Shown here piece after piece: positions 1 through 7,341 of a stretch of DNA of 24,209 nt (position 1 is the stretch's first letter; each line of letters starts with the position of its first letter). The DNA is taken from contig JAEWEZ010000112.1 of the NCBI GenBank assembly GCA_023389045.1, forward strand, positions 1 through 24,209, read 5' to 3'. A program made the translations under genes and the position numbers. The DNA is from Actinomycetes bacterium (GTDB lineage Bacteria; Actinomycetota; Actinomycetes; Actinomycetales; Dermabacteraceae). The notes under the pieces are model-generated. The model did no database searches. It had not been told where the DNA came from and saw only the letters and a program-made list of their open reading frames with translations.

Positions 1-64
1 CATCATGCGCGGTGAAGGTTTTCTCGGTCGCGCCGGTGGCGGGGTTGACGGTAGCGATAGCCAT
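1..64 (-). CDS. gabD: Succinate-semialdehyde dehydrogenase, N-terminal 21 codons only (cut by window edge)
   Basis: The reverse strand from 64 reads MAIATVNPATGATEKTFTAHD and is open to the window edge. This is the typical N-terminus of the GabD/SSADH branch of aldehyde dehydrogenases, in which a VNPATGE-like motif opens the protein. An AGGAG ribosome-binding site lies a few bases upstream, in the 22-base gap after the monooxygenase stop. The family oxidises succinate semialdehyde to succinate with NAD(P)+. Context supports this: HpaI, two genes upstream in the same operon, releases succinate semialdehyde and pyruvate. Only the first residues are visible, so catalytic Cys and Glu cannot be checked and a related aldehyde dehydrogenase remains possible. 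Confidence 0.72.
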   Translation of the reverse strand, partial: MAIATVNPATGATEKTFTAHD

Positions 65-86
65 CGGAAGCTCCTTTCGGGAACGC

Positions 87-2072
87 TCAGTGTGCCGCCG
101 CAGCAGGCTTCAGGATCGGGGCAAAGAAGTCGGTGAGCAGCTCGGGGCGGTCCAGCGGAAGGATCGTCGCCACATACATGTCGGGACGAACCACCACCAC
201 GCAGCCCTCACGGCTCACGCCGCGGCGCTCGAAAATGTCGCTGCTCGGGTCAGCGGCATAGACGAGTTCCTCGTCATGCACCTGGAAAGGACCGAAGCGG
301 GGACGGAAAACCTCCGGCAGGGTGACGTGCTCAATCTCGTCATGCCCCTGCTGGAAGATCACCTTCACATCGAAGACCGCACCCGCATCCTCACCCTCAC
401 GGCGAGTGGTCACATACGGGGAGGCAGGGTCCGAACCGAGCCACGTTGCCCAGGAGTGCACCGCACCGTTTTCGGCGGCACCGTCACGATCAGCGAAGAC
501 ATACAGGCGCCAGCGCCCGTCGGCCCGCATATGGTGCCCGATCTGCTGACGGGTCGCATCGCACACCCGGTGCACCGGTGCCGAATGGAAGCGCTGGCCG
601 ATCGGGAAACCGGTGGCGAGGCCCTGGAACTCACCCTCGGAGGTGATCATCGAGGGCTCATAGTGCACTCCGAAACCGGAGGCCTGAATCTCGCTCGCGT
701 CATAGAGCTTGCGAACCTCCGCCGGATCCACACCGCCCAGCTCGGGATGCTTGGGATCGAAGGTGCGCGCCGCCATCATCGTGGACCACTCGCGGTCAAA
801 GTCGATGAGTTTCTGCGCAACCACCTGGCGTTCCACCGAGTAGGTGTCCAGCAGCGACTCCTCGGCGCGGCCGGAGAGAACACTGCCGAGCTTCCAGCCC
901 AGGTTGAAGGTGTCCTGCATGGACACATTCATGCCCTGCCCGGCCTTCGCCGAATGCGTATGGCAGGCATCCCCGGCGATGAACACATGCGGGTGCTTGC
1001 GGCCACGATCGGCTGGAGCCACATCGTCGAAGGAATCCGTGACCCGCTGGCCCACCTCGTAGACGCTCCACCAGGCCACGCTCTTCACGTCGTAGCGGTA
1101 CGGATGGAAAATCTGCTGGGCCTTCTCGATGATCGTTTCGATCGGGGTGTCCCGCACCCGGTGGTTATCGTCGGCCGGAATATCTCCGAGGTCGACGTAG
1201 ACGCGGGTCAGGCAGTTGCCTTCGCGGGGGATATAAAGGATGTTCCCGCCCTCACCGGACTGGATGACGCATTTGGTGCGCACATCCGGGAAATCCGTAT
1301 CCACCAGCACATCCATCACGCCCCAGGCGTGATTGCGGGAATCGCCGTGCAGCTTCGCACCGATCTCGCGGCGCACCGTGGAGCGGGCACCGTCGCAGCC
1401 GACCACATACCGTGCACGCACCTCGCGGATCTCACCCTGCGCCTCCGGCTCGGCTTCACCCACGGCATGGGGGCGAGACACCTTCGCGTAGTCCACGCCG
1501 GTGGTGCGCTGGATCCGGCAGCGCACCGGGAACTCCTCCCCGTCCTGAACCTCCAGGTCCAGCAGCTTCCAGCCGTAATCCGGTTCGATCCGTGCAGGAC
1601 TGTTCCGGGCGAACTCACCCAGATAGTCCTGCACCCGGGCCTGATTGCAGATCACATGCGGAAACTCCGACAGCGGCGAATCCTCGTAGCCGGCCGAGTC
1701 ATGCGACTTATCCGCCCGATGGATCCGCGAGCGGTCCTCCGGATCGGGCCGCCAGTACTGCATCTCGGTGATCTGATAGGCCTCTTCGAGCAGCCTCCCG
1801 GCGAAACCGAAAGCCTGGAAGGTTTCGATGCTGCGGGCCTGCAGACCGTCGGCCTGACCGATCTCCAGACGGCCCTCACGTCGCTCAATAATGCGCGTGG
1901 TGACCTCGGGATACTGAGAGAGCTGAGCCGCGAGCATCATGCCGGCCGGGCCGGTTCCCACGATCAGCACATCCATGGTCTCGGGAATGTCGGTGGGGCG
2001 ATCCACGCCGGTGCCCGCAGCGGGCAGAACCCGCGGGTCCTGGGTGACGTAGCCGTGGTGGTGGAACTGCAT
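87..2072 (-). CDS. Single-component FAD-dependent aromatic monooxygenase (phenol hydroxylase / 3-hydroxybenzoate 4-hydroxylase type)
   Basis: The 661-residue protein has the layout of group A flavoprotein hydroxylases. It shows the GxGxxG dinucleotide fold (VGTGPAG, 38-44), the DG motif GCDGARS near 225, the GD motif AGDACHTHSAKAGQG near 365, and a C-terminal thioredoxin-like domain (about 490-655) as in phenol 2-monooxygenase and MobA. These enzymes use NAD(P)H and O2 to hydroxylate a phenol ortho to its OH. The start is supported by AAAGGAG seven bases upstream; Met33 is less likely. It sits between hpaI and gabD in a homoprotocatechuate operon lacking hpaB/hpaC. The inferred role is therefore ring hydroxylation of 3- or 4-hydroxyphenylacetate to 3,4-dihydroxyphenylacetate. 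The exact substrate cannot be read from sequence. Confidence 0.88.
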   Translation of the reverse strand: MQFHHHGYVTQDPRVLPAAGTGVDRPTDIPETMDVLIVGTGPAGMMLAAQLSQYPEVTTRIIERREGRLEIGQADGLQARSIETFQAFGFAGRLLEEAYQITEMQYWRPDPEDRSRIHRADKSHDSAGYEDSPLSEFPHVICNQARVQDYLGEFARNSPARIEPDYGWKLLDLEVQDGEEFPVRCRIQRTTGVDYAKVSRPHAVGEAEPEAQGEIREVRARYVVGCDGARSTVRREIGAKLHGDSRNHAWGVMDVLVDTDFPDVRTKCVIQSGEGGNILYIPREGNCLTRVYVDLGDIPADDNHRVRDTPIETIIEKAQQIFHPYRYDVKSVAWWSVYEVGQRVTDSFDDVAPADRGRKHPHVFIAGDACHTHSAKAGQGMNVSMQDTFNLGWKLGSVLSGRAEESLLDTYSVERQVVAQKLIDFDREWSTMMAARTFDPKHPELGGVDPAEVRKLYDASEIQASGFGVHYEPSMITSEGEFQGLATGFPIGQRFHSAPVHRVCDATRQQIGHHMRADGRWRLYVFADRDGAAENGAVHSWATWLGSDPASPYVTTRREGEDAGAVFDVKVIFQQGHDEIEHVTLPEVFRPRFGPFQVHDEELVYAADPSSDIFERRGVSREGCVVVVRPDMYVATILPLDRPELLTDFFAPILKPAAAAH

Positions 2073-2114
2073 GTCTTCTCCTTTGAAGGCGGGGCGGGGC
2101 AGCAGGCCGCGTTC

Positions 2115-2927
2115 TCAGTACTGTGCAGGCTGGTTTTCTGCGGGGCGCAGGCGCTCCAGCGCGGTGACCACACCGCGGGCCAGAAGCGACACATCCGCCC
2201 CGACGACGACGAAATCGGCACCGGCCGCAAGCACACGGTCGGCATCGGCAGGGTGGAAGGCATTCACGCCCACGACGGTCCCGGCCTCCCGTACGGTGCG
2301 GACGGTCGCATCGACCGCCTCGACCACCTCCGGATGGGAGGGGTTTCCGGGATGCCCGAGCGCACCGGCAAGGTCCGCGGGCCCGATGAACACGGCATCG
2401 ACACCATCGACCTCGGCGATCTCTCGCGCATGGCGAACCCCGGCGGCATTCTCGATCTGCACGGTGATCGACACGTGGGAATCAGCCTCGGCGATGTAGT
2501 TCGGCACGAGGCCCCAACGGCTGGAACGCGCGAGCGCCGCTCCCATGCCGCGGCGGCCGAAGCGTTCCCCGGCCTGACCGGGGTAGCGGGCGGCACCCAC
2601 CGCCTGGGCAGCCTCCTGCGCATCCGACACCATCGGCACCAGCAGGTTTTGCGCACCCAGATCGAGCACCTGCTTGATCCGCACCGCGTCGTTCCACGGC
2701 ACGCGCACCAGCGGAACCGTCGGATACGGCTCCACGGCCTGCAGGAGCGCGAGGATTTCGCGCAGCTCAATCGGGCCGTGCTCACCGTCGATCAGCATCA
2801 GTTCGGTGCCGCAGGCGGCGATGATCTCGGCTGCCACGGGGCTTGCCGAGGAGTTCCACAGACCCACGACGGGCCGGTGGCCCTGCGCGAACAGCTCGCG
2901 CAGGGTGGGCTTGAGTTGGACGTTCAC
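2115..2927 (-). CDS. hpaI: HpcH/HpaI aldolase (4-hydroxy-2-oxoheptanedioate aldolase)
   Basis: The 270-residue class II aldolase splits 4-hydroxy-2-oxoheptane-1,7-dioate into pyruvate and succinate semialdehyde, the last cleavage of the homoprotocatechuate pathway. Residues equivalent to those of E. coli HpaI are present: His50 in DGEHGPI (His45), Arg75 in LVRVPWND (Arg70), and metal ligands Glu159 in QIENAAG (Glu149) and Asp185 in IGPADLA (Asp175). The offset grows from 5 to 10 because of a short insertion around 118-126. The start overlaps the hpaH stop by four bases, which suggests translational coupling. The length is usual for the family. Relatives act on 2-keto-3-deoxy sugar acids, but the neighbours make the HpaI role very likely. 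Confidence 0.93.
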   Translation of the reverse strand: MNVQLKPTLRELFAQGHRPVVGLWNSSASPVAAEIIAACGTELMLIDGEHGPIELREILALLQAVEPYPTVPLVRVPWNDAVRIKQVLDLGAQNLLVPMVSDAQEAAQAVGAARYPGQAGERFGRRGMGAALARSSRWGLVPNYIAEADSHVSITVQIENAAGVRHAREIAEVDGVDAVFIGPADLAGALGHPGNPSHPEVVEAVDATVRTVREAGTVVGVNAFHPADADRVLAAGADFVVVGADVSLLARGVVTALERLRPAENQPAQY

Positions 2928-3736
2928 TCGAAGGTCACCTCCACGGACCCCAGATCCTGGTAGTCCACGACCACATGGTTTCCGGGATGCACCCAGACGG
3001 GACGGGTAAAGGAACCGGCCAGCACGATCTCTCCCGCCTCCAGGGCGTCACCGTGCGCGCCGATTCGGTCAGCGAGCCAGGCCACCGAGAGCGCCGGTGA
3101 ACCGAGCACGGCACCGGAGACCCCGGATTCGACGATCTCGTCGTCCACCCGGCACAGCGCCCCGATCCAGGAGAGATCACGCTCGGTGGGGGAGAAGCGC
3201 TGCTTCCCAAGAACCATCGCGCCGAGCGCGGCGTTATCGCTGATCGTGTCTACGATCGTGCGTCCCTGCAGATCAATGTGAGAATCGAGGATTTCGAGGG
3301 CGGGGATGATCGCCTCGGTCGCCTCCAAAATCTGCTCGGGCGTCACACCCGGGCCCTGGATTCGGTCCTTCAGCACGAAGGCGAGCTCCACCTCGATGCG
3401 CACATTCGACCAGCGATCATGCGGCACGGTCTCACCGGACTGGATCACCTGATCCTCGAAGATCACGCCGTAGTCGGGCTCGTCGATGCCGGTGGCCTCC
3501 TGCATCGCCTTCGAGGTGAGGCCGATCTTGTGGCCGATCACGCGGCCGCCGGCCTCTTCCCGTCGGGCCCTCCACAGCCGCTGCACCGCATAGGAATCCT
3601 CCACGGTCATCTGCGGGTAGCGGGGGCTGATCAGCGGGATGGTGCCGCCGGTGCGGGTGGCCTCGGCGAGCTCATCGGCGAGCTGCTGCACGGTCGCGTC
3701 GTCGAGGGCGCGACCGCGCACGCTCTCACGGCTCAC
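2924..3736 (-). CDS. hpaH: 2-oxohept-4-ene-1,7-dioate hydratase (fumarylacetoacetase-fold hydratase)
   Basis: The 270-residue protein belongs to the MhpD/HpaH 2-keto-4-pentenoate hydratase family. It adds water to 2-oxohept-4-ene-1,7-dioate to make the HpaI substrate. The three metal-binding glutamates are visible as Glu115 and Glu117 in RIEVELAFVL and Glu148 in ALEILDS, nine positions beyond Glu106, Glu108 and Glu139 of the E. coli enzyme. The GHKIGLTS segment (68-75) and VLAGSFTRPVWVHPGN near the C-terminus are also typical. Its start overlaps the hpaD stop and its stop overlaps the hpaI start, four bases each. 4-Oxalocrotonate decarboxylases are close relatives, but the operon has no other hydratase, so hydratase is the better call. 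Confidence 0.92.
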   Translation of the reverse strand: MSRESVRGRALDDATVQQLADELAEATRTGGTIPLISPRYPQMTVEDSYAVQRLWRARREEAGGRVIGHKIGLTSKAMQEATGIDEPDYGVIFEDQVIQSGETVPHDRWSNVRIEVELAFVLKDRIQGPGVTPEQILEATEAIIPALEILDSHIDLQGRTIVDTISDNAALGAMVLGKQRFSPTERDLSWIGALCRVDDEIVESGVSGAVLGSPALSVAWLADRIGAHGDALEAGEIVLAGSFTRPVWVHPGNHVVVDYQDLGSVEVTFE

Positions 3737-4848
3737 AGCTGGTTCCCCAGCTTGAAGCCCTTGGAGGCTTCACCGTGGTACGAGCCCTCATCGTCACCCT
3801 GGCGGGTGTAGGAGAACCCGTCTGCGCCGATGGTCACGTCCATCTCGGAGTTGTCGGTGCGTTCGACCAGCGGCTGCAGGTTCCCGTCGAGGTCGAGCAC
3901 GCGGGAGGCGTCGGTGTACCAGGAGGGAACCACGGGGTTGCCCCACCAGTCGCGGCGCTGGTTGTCGTGCACATCCCAGGTGATGGTCGGGTTATCGGGA
4001 TCGCCGGTGTAGTAGTCCTGCGTGTAGATCTCGACGCGGTGCCCGTCGGGGTCGCGCAGGTACAGGTAGAAGGCGTTGGAGACGCCGTGACGGCCGGGGC
4101 CGCGTTCGATGCGGTCCGAGAGGCGGAGCGCGCCGAGCTTGTCGCAGATCTGGATGATGTTGTGCTTCTCGTGGGTGGAGAAGGCCACGTGGTGCATACG
4201 GGGGCCGTCACCGCCGGTCAGAGCGGTGTCGTGCACGGTGCCCTTGCGGTGCATCCAGGCGGCGTAGGTGGTTCCCTCGGAGTCCTTGATGTCCTCGGTG
4301 ACATGGAAACCGAGTTCCTCGAGGTACTTGCGGCCACGCGGCACATCGGGGGTGACCTGGTTGAAGTGGTCCAGGCGCACGAGTTCCCCGGCCGAGTAGA
4401 GGTCGTAGCGCATGTGCAGACGCTCCACATGCGTGGTCTCGAAGAAGAACTCGTAGGGGAAGCCCAGCGGGTCCTCGACACGGACGCTGTCGCCGATGCC
4501 CTTGACGAAACCGTCCTTACGGCGTTCGGTACGGCAGCCCATCTCCTGGAAGTACTTCTCGGCCCGGTCCACATCCTCGGTGGAACGCACACGGTAGGAG
4601 AAGGCGGCAACGGCCGCTTCGGGGCCCTTGCGCAGCACCAGGTTGTGGTGGATGAACTCCTCGAAGGAGCGCAGGTAGATCGCTTCGTCGTCCTCCTCGG
4701 TCACGTGCAGACCGAGGATGTCCACGTAGAACTCGCGGCTCTTGGCCAGGTCGGTAACGACGATCTCCATGTAGGCGCAGCGCAGGATGTCTGGCGGCGG
4801 GCAGCTGGGGGTGGGGACGGGATCGTTGACGTGTTCGGTGGCGGTCAT
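3733..4848 (-). CDS. hpaD: 3,4-dihydroxyphenylacetate (homoprotocatechuate) 2,3-dioxygenase
   Basis: This 371-residue extradiol dioxygenase has two vicinal-oxygen-chelate (glyoxalase-like) modules, at about 21-140 and 156-285. It opens the ring of homoprotocatechuate with O2 to give 5-carboxymethyl-2-hydroxymuconate semialdehyde. Metal ligands are His161 (LDHFN), His220 (MHHVAF) and Glu273 (HRVEIYTQ), and the acid/base His is His206 (GTVHDTA). All four lie exactly six residues beyond His155, His214, Glu267 and His200 of the Brevibacterium fuscum enzyme. The C-terminal tail (about 290-371) is also of the B. fuscum/Arthrobacter class I type and unlike E. coli HpcB. AAGGAGGAG precedes the ATG. 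Manganese or iron use cannot be told from sequence. Confidence 0.96.
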   Translation of the reverse strand: MTATEHVNDPVPTPSCPPPDILRCAYMEIVVTDLAKSREFYVDILGLHVTEEDDEAIYLRSFEEFIHHNLVLRKGPEAAVAAFSYRVRSTEDVDRAEKYFQEMGCRTERRKDGFVKGIGDSVRVEDPLGFPYEFFFETTHVERLHMRYDLYSAGELVRLDHFNQVTPDVPRGRKYLEELGFHVTEDIKDSEGTTYAAWMHRKGTVHDTALTGGDGPRMHHVAFSTHEKHNIIQICDKLGALRLSDRIERGPGRHGVSNAFYLYLRDPDGHRVEIYTQDYYTGDPDNPTITWDVHDNQRRDWWGNPVVPSWYTDASRVLDLDGNLQPLVERTDNSEMDVTIGADGFSYTRQGDDEGSYHGEASKGFKLGNQL

Positions 4849-4952
4849 GGCTCCTCCTTGAGCGGCATGGGGGCGTCCGATGGGCGAGTAGTGGGTCTGC
4901 GCTGAGGCAGGGGGCGTGAGGTGGGCGAGTGGTTGATGAGGTGGTGCGGGGG

Positions 4953-4987
4953 CGGCGGCTCCGGCGCGGAAGGTGTCGGAGCCGCCG
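4953..4987 (-). terminator. Perfect 11-bp hairpin between hpaE and hpaD
   Basis: CGGCGGCTCCG (4953-4963) and CGGAGCCGCCG (4977-4987) are exact reverse complements around a 13-base loop. The hairpin begins eight bases after the hpaE stop in the direction of transcription. No T tract follows on the minus strand, so it does not look like a classical intrinsic terminator. It may instead be a partial terminator, an mRNA-processing or 3'-protecting stem, or an attenuator that sets the hpaE to hpaDHI ratio. The rest of the 146-base gap holds only the hpaD ribosome-binding site. Confidence 0.55.
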
Positions 4988-4994
4988 ACGGTGC

Positions 4995-6494
4995 TCAGGC
5001 CTTGCCGGCGCCGAAGCGAGCTGTGTGCACATCCCCGAGGGTCACGTGCACGGCCTGTTGATCGGAGTAGAAGTCCAGCGAGCGGTATCCGCCTTCCTGG
5101 CCCAGGCCGGAGGCCTTGATGCCACCGAAGGGGCTGCGCAGGTCACGCACGTTGTGGCTGTTCAGCCAGACCATGCCGGCCTGCACGCTCTGCGCGAAGA
5201 GGTGGCCGCGGGTGAGGTCATTGGTCCACACGTAGGCGGCGAGGCCGTAACGGGTGTTGTTCGCGAGGGACAGCGCTTCCTCTTCGGTGTCGAAGGGGGT
5301 GATCGCGACGACGGGACCGAAGATCTCCTCCTGGAAGATGCGTGCATCGGGAGCGACATCGGCGAAAACGGTGGGGGCCACGTAGTTGCCCTCCTCGCCC
5401 AGATGCTCGGGGCGGCCACCGCCGGCCAGGAGGCGGCCCTCGCTCTTACCGATCTCGACGTAGCTCATGACCTTCTCGTAGTGCTCGGGATGCACGAGGG
5501 CGCCCACCTCGGTGGCCGGATCGGAGGGGTCACCCACCACGATGTTCTTTGCACGCTCGGCGTAGCGCTCGATGAACTCCTCGTAGATCGGGCGTTCCAC
5601 GAGGATGCGGGAGCCGGCGGTGCAGCGCTCGCCGTTCAGGGAGAACACACCGAAGAGGGTGGAGTCGAGGGCCTTCTCAAGGTCCGCATCGGCAAAGACG
5701 ATGGCGGGCGACTTGCCGCCGAGTTCCATCGACATGCCCTTGAGGTGCTCGGCGCAGTTGCGGAAGATGAGCTGCCCGGTGGAGGACTCGCCGGTGAAGG
5801 AGATCAGCGGCACCTCGGGGTGCTTCACGAGGGCGTCACCAGCGGTTTCACCGAAACCGTTGACCAGGTTGAACACACCCTGGGGGAGATCCGCCTCCTC
5901 GAAGATTCCGGCCCACAGGGAGGCCGAAAGCGGCGTGAACTCCGCAGGCTTGAGAACCACGGTGCAGCCCGAGGCGAGCGAGGGACCGAGCTTCCAAGAC
6001 TCGAGCATGAACGGGGTGTTCCACGGTGTGATCAGACCGGCCACGCCCTTGGGGGTGCGGTTGACGTAGTTCAGCTGCTGGCCGGGCACCTTGTAGGTGT
6101 CATCGCGCTGGGCAACGATCAGGTCGGCGAAGAATCGGAAGTTCTCGGCGGCGCGGCGGGCCTGGCCCTTCGCCTGCGTGATCGGCAGACCGGAGTCGAA
6201 GGACTCCATGGCGGCCAGCTCATCCTCACGCGACTCGACCACATCAGCGATCCGGTTCAACACACGGAAACGCTCACGGTTCTTCATCCGCGGCCACGGG
6301 CCTTCGTGGAAGGCGCGCGAGGCGGCTTCCACGGCGCGGTCGATATCGGCCTTATCGCCGGAGGCGCAGCGGGTGTAGGCCTCATTGGTCACCGGGTCGA
6401 GGACCTCGAAGGTCTCGCCGCTGGCGGATTCGACGCGCTGACCGTCGATGTAGTGGGGGATAACGGCGGGGATTCCCTCGGGCTTGCGGCTCAT
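4995..6494 (-). CDS. hpaE: 5-carboxymethyl-2-hydroxymuconate semialdehyde dehydrogenase
   Basis: This 499-residue NAD+-dependent aldehyde dehydrogenase oxidises the ring-cleavage semialdehyde made by HpaD to 5-carboxymethyl-2-hydroxymuconate. Visible active-site elements are Asn159 in TPWNT, Glu257 in MELGGKSP, the FTGESSTG cofactor loop (233-240) and the nucleophile Cys291 in NGERCTAGS. The C-terminal PFGGIKASGLGQEGG and YSDQQAVHV segments are characteristic of the HpaE/BADH-like group. A GAAGGAG ribosome-binding site precedes the ATG by a few bases. It stands alone between two intergenic gaps of about 150 bases, each with a hairpin, while the genes on both sides are tightly overlapped. Length is normal. 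Substrate is assigned from the operon. Confidence 0.93.
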   Translation of the reverse strand: MSRKPEGIPAVIPHYIDGQRVESASGETFEVLDPVTNEAYTRCASGDKADIDRAVEAASRAFHEGPWPRMKNRERFRVLNRIADVVESREDELAAMESFDSGLPITQAKGQARRAAENFRFFADLIVAQRDDTYKVPGQQLNYVNRTPKGVAGLITPWNTPFMLESWKLGPSLASGCTVVLKPAEFTPLSASLWAGIFEEADLPQGVFNLVNGFGETAGDALVKHPEVPLISFTGESSTGQLIFRNCAEHLKGMSMELGGKSPAIVFADADLEKALDSTLFGVFSLNGERCTAGSRILVERPIYEEFIERYAERAKNIVVGDPSDPATEVGALVHPEHYEKVMSYVEIGKSEGRLLAGGGRPEHLGEEGNYVAPTVFADVAPDARIFQEEIFGPVVAITPFDTEEEALSLANNTRYGLAAYVWTNDLTRGHLFAQSVQAGMVWLNSHNVRDLRSPFGGIKASGLGQEGGYRSLDFYSDQQAVHVTLGDVHTARFGAGKA

Positions 6495-6610
6495 ACATGC
6501 TCCTTCACGCGGGGACCGCGGTTGTGGCGGTCTCGGTTCGGTTCGGGTGGGCTCGACGTGACTAGGTGGGTGGTCTGGGTGGGGTGGTGAGTAATGGGGC
6601 CGACGGGCGA

Positions 6611-6629
6611 GGTCCCTGCAGGCAGGACC
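6611..6629 (-). terminator. Short hairpin between the gntR regulator and hpaE
   Basis: GGTCC (6611-6615) and GGACC (6625-6629) form a five-base-pair stem around a nine-base loop, 16 bases beyond the regulator stop on the minus strand. There is no T tract, and the stem is short. It could damp read-through from the regulator into hpaE. The remaining 6495-6645 gap holds the hpaE ribosome-binding site and no copy of the ATCGTATACGAT operator. Confidence 0.3.
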
Positions 6630-6645
6630 CCGACCGACGGGATAG

Positions 6646-7341
6646 TTAGGTCAGGGGGCAGCACTGCCCCAGACTGCGCGCGCTGTAGGCGCGGGGAGTG
6701 GCCAGACGGTGCTCACGCACCGCCATTTCGATGATCTGCGGATCGGAGGCGTCCCCGATCAGCCGCAGGATCCGCTCGTGTTCCTGCACGGACTGTTCCG
6801 CGCGTTCCGGAACGAAAGCAAAGGTGGAGCGACGCAGGTGGGAGAGGGAGCGCCAGGAGCGTTCCACCAGGTCCGACAGGTGCTTATTGGGGCACGGATC
6901 GCTGAGCAGACGGTGGAACTCCTCATTCAGCGCGGTGAACTCCTCGGGGTCCAGGGCGCTGAGTAGGGAACGCATCCGCGTATTGACCTGACGGGCCCGA
7001 CGCAGCTGCTCGATAGAGATCAGCGGGGCGGCCATGGCCACGGCGGCACCTTCGATCACGGCGAAAGCCTCCATCGTGTCCAGGTACTCGGCCTCATCGA
7101 GCATGGCGACGCGGGCGCCCACATTGCGCTCGTAAGTGACCAGACCTTCGGCCTCGAGACGACGCACAGCCTCGCGCACCGGCACCACGCTGGCTCCGAT
7201 CTCCTCTCCGATGCGGCCCAGCACCAGACGATCGCCGGGCTCATAGGCGCCACCGGTGATGCGATCGTGCAAGAGGGCATAGGCCTGCTCCGATTTGGAG
7301 ATACGGATGGGCAGCGAAGGCCACGAGGCGGCACGTTTCAT
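6646..7341 (-). CDS. GntR family transcriptional regulator, FCD (FadR) subfamily
   Basis: The 231-residue regulator has an N-terminal winged helix (about 12-75; SVVPVREAVRRLEAEGLV is the recognition region) and a C-terminal all-helical FCD effector domain (about 85-215, with EEFHRLL and the late EHERIL...REHRL histidines that usually bind metal). A longer reading frame begins at 7383, but ATG 7341 is preferred because it overlaps the hpaG stop as ATGA and gives the normal FCD N-terminus. It is probably the local regulator, binding the three palindromes upstream of hpaG and controlling its own operon and the divergent transporter. E. coli uses the MarR-type HpaR and AraC-type HpaA instead. The likely effector is a pathway acid. 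Confidence 0.9.
   Translation of the reverse strand: MKRAASWPSLPIRISKSEQAYALLHDRITGGAYEPGDRLVLGRIGEEIGASVVPVREAVRRLEAEGLVTYERNVGARVAMLDEAEYLDTMEAFAVIEGAAVAMAAPLISIEQLRRARQVNTRMRSLLSALDPEEFTALNEEFHRLLSDPCPNKHLSDLVERSWRSLSHLRRSTFAFVPERAEQSVQEHERILRLIGDASDPQIIEMAVREHRLATPRAYSARSLGQCCPLT

Noticed and set aside
12..2963. 983-codon open frame on the plus strand across the monooxygenase, hpaI and part of hpaH
   Set aside because: It is a shadow of high-GC coding on the other strand. Its translation is His/Arg/Gly-rich with no domain, and it spans three well-supported genes.
3775..6590. Long plus-strand open frames opposite hpaD and hpaE (376 and 553 codons)
   Set aside because: Both lie antisense to genes with complete catalytic residues, have low-complexity Val/Gly/Glu composition and no recognisable motif.
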